Positions 1 to 4,382 of a stretch of DNA of 5,005 nt are shown one piece after another; the stretch's first letter is position 1; the number at the start of each line of letters is the position of its first letter. Source of the stretch: Fimbriiglobus sp. (GTDB taxonomy: Bacteria > Planctomycetota > Planctomycetia > Gemmatales > Gemmataceae); NCBI GenBank assembly GCA_025352585.1, contig JANXTD010000476.1, forward strand, positions 1 through 5,005, given 5' to 3'. The notes beneath the pieces were generated by a model. It was not told where the DNA came from and ran no database searches. It worked only from the letters and a program-made list of their open reading frames with translations. The translations under genes were made by a program, and so were the position numbers.

Positions 1-19
1 GTCCCGCAGCCGGCGGGAC
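1..19 (-). terminator. GC-rich hairpin downstream of the iron permease-like gene
   Basis: GTCCCGC (1-7) and GCGGGAC (13-19) form a perfect 7-bp stem around a 5-nt loop. The hairpin lies 12 nt past the stop codon of the minus-strand gene ending at 32. That is the right place for a terminator, but any T-run would fall outside the left edge, so intrinsic termination cannot be confirmed. Confidence 0.45.
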
Positions 20-31
20 CCGTCGCGCGGC

Positions 32-583
32 TCAGGCGGACTCGGGGCCGCGGTCGGCCTTCGCCTTCCGTTCGTGCGCCCCGTGGGCCTCCTCGACGCT
101 GTGGGACGCCGTCAGCTGCCGGTCCGCCTTGGCCAGGCCGACGAGCGTGCCGTAGTACTCGTGGAGCGACCGCACCTCCTCCTCGGTCAGGTCCTCGACG
201 TTGATCAGGCGGTTGCTCGCCCCCTGGACCGCGGCCACCAGCTCGTTGAGCTTCAGGTGGACGGCCCGCGAGTCCTTGTTCTGCGCCCGCTGGATGAGGA
301 ACACCATGAGGAACGTGACGATCGTGGTGCCGGTGTTGATGACGAGCTGCCACGTGTCGGAGAACCCGCACGCGGGGCCGGTGGCCAGCCACACGGCGAT
401 CGCGAGGGCGGCCAGGCCGAAGGCGGTCGAGCTGCCGGACCACTCGGCGGCGGCGCGGGCGACGCGGGCCAGGGGCGGCTCGGGCTGGGGCGGGGCCTCG
501 CGTAGGATCGAGGGGACCAGGGGGGCGGCGGCGGCCAGGGGCGCGGCCGGGGTCTTTGTTCGGGATCGGTTGCCTTTGGACAC
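32..583 (-). CDS. Low-affinity iron permease family protein (two-helix membrane protein)
   Basis: This 183-residue protein is recognised by its central block: a first membrane helix at about residues 52-70, then FSDTWQLVINTGTTIVTFLM (74-93) leading into a second helix to about 98, then the polar IQRAQNKDSRA and the helix HLKLNELVAAV (109-119). This order (FSDTWQL, NTGTTIVTFLMVFLIQ, QN.D..A...KLdEL) is typical of bacterial members of the low-affinity iron permease family (Pfam Iron_permease type). The name comes from yeast Fet4; transport by the short bacterial proteins is largely unproven, so iron uptake is only a family-based guess. The N-terminal 40 or so residues are basic, then Ala/Pro-rich, and probably a disordered cytoplasmic tail. 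The charged C-terminus has an EDLTEEEV segment. The start is GTG at 581-583, supported by GGAAGA (complement of 589-594) 5 nt upstream. It is transcribed alone, with a hairpin after its stop. Confidence 0.85.
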   Translation of the reverse strand: MSKGNRSRTKTPAAPLAAAAPLVPSILREAPPQPEPPLARVARAAAEWSGSSTAFGLAALAIAVWLATGPACGFSDTWQLVINTGTTIVTFLMVFLIQRAQNKDSRAVHLKLNELVAAVQGASNRLINVEDLTEEEVRSLHEYYGTLVGLAKADRQLTASHSVEEAHGAHERKAKADRGPESA

Positions 584-883
584 GACAGTCTTCCGGGGTG
601 GCGCGGCCCGGCAGCGGCCCGGCGGGGATTTGTCAACAACAGTCGGTTCGGCTTTCTAGCCGCCATGCTTCACTTTTACTCCCGCGGCCGGGCGAGCAGG
701 TCTAACAAAACTTAGGCGTGCCCGATCGACGCACACCCGAACCTGCTGGGCAATGAGCCCGGCCCGGCCGCGGCCCCCACGGGGTAGGTCCGCCCCTCCC
801 AGGCAGCGGGGCGCGGCCAGACGAACGTGAACGCACTGGGGGCGCTGGCCGTGTGGGGCGGCGGCCGCGCCGGCCCGGCCCCG
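584..883. other. Intergenic region between the polymerase unit and the iron permease-like gene
   Basis: No convincing gene is visible here. It must carry the promoter of the minus-strand gene starting at 583. A perfect TTGACA lies at 631-636 on the minus strand, but the position 17 nt downstream is GC-rich and has no -10-like hexamer. An AT-richer patch at 702-715 contains the inverted repeat CTAA/TTAG. A small hairpin (CGGCT/AGCCG, 649-662) is also present. No promoter is called with confidence. Confidence 0.5.
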
Positions 884-907
884 GGGCGAGCGTCCGGACG
901 CTCGCCC
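884..907 (-). terminator. Perfect 12-bp inverted repeat after the polymerase/SLOG-like unit
   Basis: GGGCGAGCGTCC (884-895) is followed directly by its exact reverse complement (896-907). It folds as a 10-bp GC-rich stem with a CCGG tetraloop. It begins 20 nt past the TAG stop (928-930) of the minus-strand gene, where a terminator for the two-gene unit is expected. There is no T-run on the minus-strand side, so it may work as a strong hairpin without a U-tail, as an mRNA 3' end stabiliser, or as a protein-binding palindrome. Confidence 0.55.
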
Positions 908-927
908 GCGCAACCTCGGCCGCCTGG

Positions 928-1332
928 CTACCCGCCGATCCGCGCCACCCGGTGCGGCGTCCCGAGCCACGCGCACAGCCACGCGAGCCGGCGGGTCGAT
1001 TCCGGGACGCAACCGCCCACCAAAAGGACCACCGCCCCGGCCGTCGCGGCGATCGCCACGCCCTCCCGCAGCACCGCCAGCCCGCGCGACCCGTCCGGGT
1101 CCGGGACGCGCCACTGTTCGAGCCAGCCGTGCCGGCGGCAGACCTCGCCGGCGGCGACGCTCGCCGGCTGGTTCATCACGCTGCACACGACGATCGTCAG
1201 GTGGCGCTTCTTGGCCGTCAGCCCCAGGAGCAGCCGGTCGAGGGCGTCGGCCAGGCCGGGGGCGTCGAAGTCGTGCGGGGCCACCAGGCCGACGACGAAC
1301 GGCGGCGCGCGATCCGGGGTCTCCACGGCCAC
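928..1332 (-). CDS. Hypothetical 134-aa protein, SLOG/YspA-like layout, coupled to the Y-family polymerase
   Basis: I do not recognise a named family with certainty. The sequence alternates hydrophobic strands and helices as in a Rossmann-type fold: FVVGLVAPHDFD (12-23), helix GLADALDRLLLGL (26-38), strand HLTIVVCSV (44-52), helix SVAAGEVCRRHGW (58-70), then WRVPDPDGSRGLAVLREG (74-91), strand AGAVVLLVGG (98-107), and helix STRRLAWLCAWLG (112-124). The order resembles nucleotide-binding SLOG/YspA (DUF2493-type) proteins, which have an R-D-F motif, an ALD.L helix, a glycine-rich GGA.GAD loop and a late strand. Here the R-D-F is HDF and the glycine loop is replaced by VMNQPAS, so ligand binding may differ or be lost. 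The start is GTG (1330-1332), separated by one base from the polymerase stop codon (1334-1336), which implies translational coupling. Its role is inferred only from context: an accessory or regulatory partner of the polymerase. Confidence 0.7.
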   Translation of the reverse strand: MAVETPDRAPPFVVGLVAPHDFDAPGLADALDRLLLGLTAKKRHLTIVVCSVMNQPASVAAGEVCRRHGWLEQWRVPDPDGSRGLAVLREGVAIAATAGAVVLLVGGCVPESTRRLAWLCAWLGTPHRVARIGG

Positions 1333-1333
1333 C

Positions 1334-2566
1334 TCACTGGTACGCGGGGCTGTTGACGGGCGGCGTGCCGAACGGGATGCGCAGCGGGGCCGCGTCCTCG
1401 GCCCCGGACAACGCCCCGAAGTAGACCGAGTTGCGGCCGAAGCACTTTTTGATCGCGTCCATCGCCTGCGCGAGGGCGGTGCGGTTGCGGTCCTCGTCGA
1501 AGAGCGACAGCGTCGTCGCGCGGGTCGGCGTCAGCCGGGTCAGCGTCACCGCGACCTTGAGCGGGGTCAGGTCCGCGTCCCGCGGCCGCCGCCCCCACAG
1601 CCCGGCGAAGGCCTGGAGGACGGTGAGGGTGTCCTGGCAGGGCGAGAGCGGCGTGGACGCCTCCCAGCCGCGGCGGCCCGCCCCGAGGTAGTTCACGCCG
1701 GCGTGCAGGTGGCCGGCCCAGTGGCCGACGTCCCGCAGCCGGCCGCACGCCTTGTGGATCAGCCGCACCAGCACGGCGCGGGAGCCGGCGTCGGTGCGGT
1801 GTTCGGGCGGCAGCACGTTCGACTGGCCGAGCGTCCGGCGGACGGCCGGCTTCTCGTGGACCTCGTCGCCGCGGAGCTGGTAGTACCACCGCTCGCCGTG
1901 GACCCGGCTGCCCCAGACCCGGCTGAGCTGCTGAACGCTCAAGGCGCAGAGCCGCTCGGCGGTGAACACGTTGTGCAGGTGGAGGCACTTCTCCATCCGC
2001 GGGCCGATGCCGGGGAAGTCAGTCAACTTGAGCGCGTGCAGCCGGGCGGGCAACTCCTCGGACCGGATGACGGTCAGGCCGTCGGGCTTCCGCATGTCGC
2101 TGGCGACCTTGGCCAGCAGGCCGTTGGGCGCGACCCCGACCGAGCAGCGCATCCACCGGCCGCACGCCTTGGCGACGGCTGCCTTGATGGCCGCCGCGAT
2201 CTTCGCCGCGTTCTCCGGCTTCCGCTCGTCGCCGAGGAGCTTGCAGGCCATCTCGTCCACGGACAGGACGCGGTCCACCGGTACGCAGCGGCCGACGGCC
2301 CGGACGATCTCGTGGTGGATTTCGACGTACCGCGCCGGCCGGGCCGGGACGCACTCGAGGTCGCGGCACAGGGCACGCGCCCGCCAGACGGGGGTGCCGG
2401 TCTTGACGCCGAACGCCTTCGCCTCGTAGCTGGCGGCCAGGCAGCAGGTCGTCTGGGCCTGGACGGGCACGACGGCCACGGGGCGGCCGCGGAGCCGCGG
2501 CCGGTCCTGCTGCTCGACCGACGCGAAGTAAGAGTTCATGTCCACGAACAGGTAACGCAGCGGCAC
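1334..2566 (-). CDS. Y-family translesion DNA polymerase (DinB/UmuC superfamily)
   Basis: This 410-residue enzyme belongs to the low-fidelity polymerases that copy damaged templates. Palm motif I is FVDMNSYFASVEQ (7-19), with metal ligand D9 and probable steric-gate residue F14. SYEAKAFGVKTGTPVWRARA (46-65) is the fingers/palm signature. LSVDEM (101-106) supplies D104 and E105. CSVGVAPNGLLAKVASD (141-157) followed by KPDGL is the next palm block. FPGIGPRMEK (184-193) is the thumb helix-hairpin-helix. The little finger runs from about 241. The tail has TLSLFDED (352-359), close to a beta-clamp-binding QLSLF motif but with T for Q, then a helix ending FGRNSVYFG (376-384), an arrangement also seen in YqjW/UvrX-like members. 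The intact triad argues against an ImuB-type catalytically dead homologue. GTG (2564-2566) is chosen as start because GGGAGGG (complement of 2574-2580) lies 7 nt upstream. It is the first gene of a two-gene unit. Confidence 0.93.
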   Translation of the reverse strand: MPLRYLFVDMNSYFASVEQQDRPRLRGRPVAVVPVQAQTTCCLAASYEAKAFGVKTGTPVWRARALCRDLECVPARPARYVEIHHEIVRAVGRCVPVDRVLSVDEMACKLLGDERKPENAAKIAAAIKAAVAKACGRWMRCSVGVAPNGLLAKVASDMRKPDGLTVIRSEELPARLHALKLTDFPGIGPRMEKCLHLHNVFTAERLCALSVQQLSRVWGSRVHGERWYYQLRGDEVHEKPAVRRTLGQSNVLPPEHRTDAGSRAVLVRLIHKACGRLRDVGHWAGHLHAGVNYLGAGRRGWEASTPLSPCQDTLTVLQAFAGLWGRRPRDADLTPLKVAVTLTRLTPTRATTLSLFDEDRNRTALAQAMDAIKKCFGRNSVYFGALSGAEDAAPLRIPFGTPPVNSPAYQ

Positions 2567-2610
2567 GGCTCGACCCTCCCGAAGTGACGGACGGCAGTCG
2601 CCCCGGTCAG

Positions 2611-2639
2611 TAGATACATGGCTTTGTGTACACTAGCAA
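2611..2639 (-). promoter_or_regulatory. Candidate promoter of the polymerase unit with palindromic operator in the spacer
   Basis: On the minus strand, TTGCTA (2634-2639) and TATCTA (2611-2616) are separated by exactly 17 nt. They match the sigma-70 -35 box at 4 of 6 positions and the -10 box at 3 of 6. The spacer begins with the perfect palindrome GTGTACAC (2626-2633), next to the -35 box, where a bound repressor would block RNA polymerase. Transcription would start near 2604, leaving a leader of about 38 nt. DNA-damage control, for example by a LexA-like repressor, is inferred from the product; the palindrome is not a LexA box that I know. Confidence 0.45.
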
Positions 2640-2853
2640 GCGAGGCGGGCCGATTCGCGGGATGGGAGTCGGCGGCACCTGTGCCGATTGGGCGGGCCGG
2701 GGGAGTTGGGGGCGATGCAGGCGAGTGATTCGCTCACGGGCGAGCCGACGGAAGTGGCTTCACCCAGCCCATCGGCGGGCCGCCGGGGAGGTTGACGAGG
2801 TGCAACCCTTTAGCGATTCCGCATATAGATCAAGTTCAACAGAGGGTACTGCG
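2640..2853. other. Divergent upstream region without a clear gene
   Basis: The first 150 bases are GC-rich and show no credible coding pattern, although a plus-strand frame stays open from 2626. From about 2790 the composition becomes clearly more AT-rich. TATAGA (2824-2829) could be a -10 box for the plus-strand start at 2854, but no good -35 box lies 16-18 nt before it. AGAGGG (2841-2846) is a plausible ribosome binding site 7 nt before that ATG. Confidence 0.35.
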
Positions 2854-3186
2854 ATGGAAATTGGGACGACGATCCATGATATTATCAATATAGTATCACT
2901 CTTGGGGCTGGCGGCAGGAACCAGTGTCGCCACCTCTGGCGCGGGGGCGGAGGCTGGTCAACGCCCCCTTCGCGCGCTGGCTCGCCTCGGCCTAGACGGT
3001 CGAGGAGTCGCTCCGCGTACTCACACTGCGGGCCGGCTACGCCCCCTTCCGGGACTACCTGCTTCAGGCGCCGCCGCGGAACCCTCGGTGGCCCTCACCG
3101 GGCGCTGCAGCAGACGGCAGGGGCATGTAGACTTTCAGGGATTCGTAGCTCACTCAGCCCCCGCCGCTGCTGAGATGGGTCGTTAG
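2854..3186 (+). pseudogene. Possible remnant of a small membrane-protein gene
   Basis: ATG at 2854 has a ribosome-binding-like AGAGGG 7 nt upstream and an AT-rich beginning, as real gene starts often do. The first residues MEIGTTIHDIINIVSLLGLA (1-20) continue as an apolar stretch to about residue 27, like one membrane helix. After about residue 30 the 110-residue frame turns into low-quality Arg/Gly/Ala/Pro sequence. More protein-like sequence appears in another frame (RRLVNAPFARWLASA, up to the TAG at 2993). The simplest reading is a short gene broken by a frameshift in the G-rich run near 2941-2953, but a chance open frame cannot be excluded. I recognise no family. Confidence 0.3.
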
Positions 3187-3205
3187 GCGGCTGTGGGCGA
3201 ACGAA
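2996..3205 (+). pseudogene. Coding-like relic in frame with, and just upstream of, the zinc-ribbon gene
   Basis: This stretch shares the reading frame of the gene starting at 3206. It reads TVEESLRVLTLRAGYAPFRD, then YLLQAPPRNPRW, later TFRDS, a stop, LTQPPPLLRWVVRRLWANEV, and then joins RCPNCEK. The only interruptions are TAG codons at 3128 and 3146, with another TAG just before it at 2993. ATG at 3125 is in the same frame and may be the original start of the zinc-ribbon gene, now cut off by the two stops. The translation looks protein-like rather than random, but I have no family match. Confidence 0.35.
3125..3184 (+). repeat. Direct repeat copy A (relic 5' end, upstream of the zinc-ribbon gene)
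   Basis: This segment aligns with 3952-4015. Both start ATGTA, share CTTTC and GATTC at the same distances, and share GCCCCCGCCGC followed by near-identical GCTGAG.TGG.TCG. They differ by a 3-nt indel and scattered substitutions. In the frame beginning at the ATG both translate to an F.DS...PPP.L..W pattern, so the likeness extends to protein level. Confidence 0.6.
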
Positions 3206-3865
3206 GTGCGATGCCCGAATTGCGAGAAGCGGGTCACGTACTGGACGGTGTGGCGGATGCTATTCCCGCCGTTCTCGTTTCGGTACAACCCTGGGTGCTG
3301 CCCACACTGCTTCCAGCGGTTGCTACCGAGCTATCGGCCCGTCGCGTGGCTGCCGGCCGCACTGGGCCTCGCTCTACTCGCTGCGGCCGCAGTTGGCGCG
3401 ACGCTCGGCACCCTCTTGTCAGCCGTCGGATTTGAGCGCGTACTGGCGTTTTTCGAAGGCGGGGTAGGACTCGGACTCGTCGCCGCCGGGTTGTTGTTCT
3501 GGCCGCAGCTCCACCTGCTCTGGAACACAGGCCGACACCGGGCCGACGCGCGAGTCAGCGCGGAGCGGCCCGAGTCCCGCCACGCGCTGTGGTACTGCTC
3601 AGACAAGACGGTCGCGGCGGGCGGCAAGGCAGCCGCCATTACGTGCTCGCTCGTTGCCATCGCCGCTGTGTTCGGGATGTTCGCAGCGGACTCGGCTCGG
3701 GTTGATCTGGAGCCGTGGATACCGGCGGTCTTGGGTGCCGTGCCTGGTGGTGGTGGTGGTCTCGGTTGCCGTGAGCCGGCTCGGTTTCCCCCTCACACAG
3801 CGTGTTGTCACTGGGCCCACGCCGGAGCGATTCTGCGCCGAGTGTGGCGTGCCGCTTGCGAGTGA
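3206..3865 (+). CDS. Zinc-ribbon multi-helix membrane protein, probably frameshifted near its C-terminus
   Basis: The protein opens MRCPNCEK (C3, C6) and continues to CCPHC (C32, C35), a four-cysteine zinc ribbon. Probable membrane helices follow at about 46-68, 84-99 and 143-160. This is the layout of many uncharacterised bacterial zinc-ribbon membrane proteins, and no substrate or reaction can be assigned. The GTG start (3206-3208) places the ribbon at the N-terminus. In-frame codons extend back to a TAG at 3146, and no good ribosome binding site is visible. From about residue 178 this frame degrades into a five-glycine run and arginine/histidine-rich sequence ending at 3865. The next frame meanwhile gives a valine-rich helix and a second cysteine pair (see 3738-3899). 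The intact ancestor probably had about 230 residues with zinc-binding motifs at both ends. Third-position GC is lower than in the flanking minus-strand genes. It may be a pseudogene or contain a sequencing error. Confidence 0.6.
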   Translation: MRCPNCEKRVTYWTVWRMLFPPFSFRYNPGCCPHCFQRLLPSYRPVAWLPAALGLALLAAAAVGATLGTLLSAVGFERVLAFFEGGVGLGLVAAGLLFWPQLHLLWNTGRHRADARVSAERPESRHALWYCSDKTVAAGGKAAAITCSLVAIAAVFGMFAADSARVDLEPWIPAVLGAVPGGGGGLGCREPARFPPHTACCHWAHAGAILRRVWRAACE

Positions 3866-3899
3866 CGCCGCGGCTTGCCGGTGTAACACTGTAGGATAG
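3738..3899 (+). pseudogene. Out-of-frame C-terminal part of the zinc-ribbon protein
   Basis: In the frame shifted by +1 relative to the gene starting at 3206, this stretch reads PCLVVVVVSVAVSRLGFPLT, a good membrane helix, then TPERFCAECGVPLASDAAAC, then RCNTVG and TAG (3897-3899). The CAEC and CRC cysteine pairs would make a second, C-terminal zinc ribbon. The old frame offers nothing comparable here, so this is most likely the true end of the same gene, separated by a one-base insertion or two-base deletion upstream of or inside the (GGT)5 tract. Confidence 0.55.
3746..3760 (+). repeat. (GGT)5 trinucleotide tract
   Basis: Five perfect GGT units lie where the coding frame appears to change. 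They read as five glycines in the frame from 3206 and as a valine run in the frame that yields the likely real C-terminus. Short repeats of this kind are prone to replication slippage and to sequencing error, although a whole-unit slip alone would not change the frame. Confidence 0.9.
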
Positions 3900-3935
3900 C
3901 GCGTGGGATTCAAAACACGTCGCCCCTGGAGCTGG

Positions 3936-3960
3936 AGCATACCGGGGCCGCATGTATGCT
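3936..3960 (+). repeat. 7-bp inverted repeat AGCATAC/GTATGCT
   Basis: AGCATAC (3936-3942) and GTATGCT (3954-3960) are exact inverse complements around an 11-nt GC-rich loop, 36 nt past the shifted stop at 3899. The right arm overlaps the start of repeat copy B. It is followed by only TTC, so it is a weak terminator candidate at best. Confidence 0.45.
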
Positions 3961-4015
3961 TTCTGAGATTCATTGTCGCTCGTGCGGCCCCCGCCGCGGC
4001 TGAGCTGGATCGACT
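3952..4015 (+). repeat. Direct repeat copy B (relic 5' end, downstream of the zinc-ribbon gene)
   Basis: This is a diverged copy of 3125-3184. Its frame from ATG 3952 reads MYAF, a TGA stop (3964-3966), then DSLSLVRPPPRLSWIDYD. No cysteine motif follows, so it is not the start of an intact second gene. It looks like the residue of a neighbouring paralogue whose body was lost. Confidence 0.6.
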
Positions 4016-4026
4016 ATGATGCCGTG

Positions 4027-4046
4027 GGGAGCCAAGCTCCCGTTTT
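4027..4046 (+). terminator. Candidate intrinsic terminator for the plus-strand gene
   Basis: GGGAGC (4027-4032) and GCTCCC (4036-4041) form a 6-bp GC-rich stem with a CAA loop, followed by GTTTTG. The position, about 130 nt beyond the end of the zinc-ribbon gene, suits a plus-strand terminator, although the T-run is only four bases. Confidence 0.45.
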
Positions 4047-4312
4047 GAGCTTTCCCTTGTCTCCCACCGCTCGGATCCTCGCGGGTGTAGTAGCCAATCT
4101 TCGCCGGCTTCGCTTCGCGGAACAAACCCGGGTTGTACTCGACTACTCGCGGTCACGGGTCAAGCCCCGGCCGCAGGGATCCCATTCAAAGCCCGGGGCC
4201 GCATTCGTTCGGGCAGGAGTGTCGCACCCTGGCCGGGACGCCCCCTCAACTCAAGCTGCGCGGTCTCCCGGGTGGCCCCCTGGATTCATCCCCGACCCGA
4301 ACCCGGCCCCTC

Positions 4313-4333
4313 GATGGCTCACGGATGGCTCAC
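4313..4333 (+). repeat. 11-bp tandem repeat GATGGCTCAC(G)
   Basis: GATGGCTCAC occurs at 4313-4322 and again at 4324-4333, separated by one G. It lies 50 bp beyond the transposase stop codon. A role in the insertion sequence end is possible but unsupported. Confidence 0.7.
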
Positions 4334-4382
4334 CCCCCGCCCCGTCGAACTCCCCTCACCCTCGCCGGCCTCGTCCCCTTCG

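Larger units (their letters stand above)
3900..4382. other. Gene-poor segment between the zinc-ribbon gene and the IS110 transposase
   Basis: No convincing coding sequence is seen; open frames here give Pro/Arg/Ser-rich, family-less translations. The segment holds an inverted repeat (3936-3960), direct repeat copy B (3952-4015), a terminator-like hairpin (4027-4046), the palindrome GGGATCCC (4176-4183), a GCCCG/CGGGC pair (4191-4214) and an 11-bp tandem repeat (4313-4333). The right part is markedly C-rich on the plus strand. Some of it is probably the end of the insertion sequence whose transposase stops at 4383, but no boundary can be drawn. Confidence 0.5.

Noticed and set aside
631..636. 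Perfect TTGACA on the minus strand upstream of the iron permease-like gene
   Set aside because: No -10-like hexamer lies 16-18 nt downstream; that stretch is almost pure GC. It is not called as a promoter.
253..666. Minus-strand frame starting at ATG 666 with a purine-rich stretch upstream
   Set aside because: It is out of frame with the iron permease-like gene and turns into Pro/Arg/Ser repeats as soon as it overlaps that gene, which is typical of a shadow frame.
827..2587. Plus-strand open frame of 586 codons opposite the polymerase and its partner
   Set aside because: It lies antisense to two well-supported genes. Long antisense frames are common in GC-rich DNA with strong third-position bias, and the translation shows no family motifs.
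3599..4156. Minus-strand open frame of 185 codons
   Set aside because: It overlaps the zinc-ribbon gene on the opposite strand. Its threonine run merely mirrors the (GGT)5 tract, and the rest is low-complexity basic sequence.
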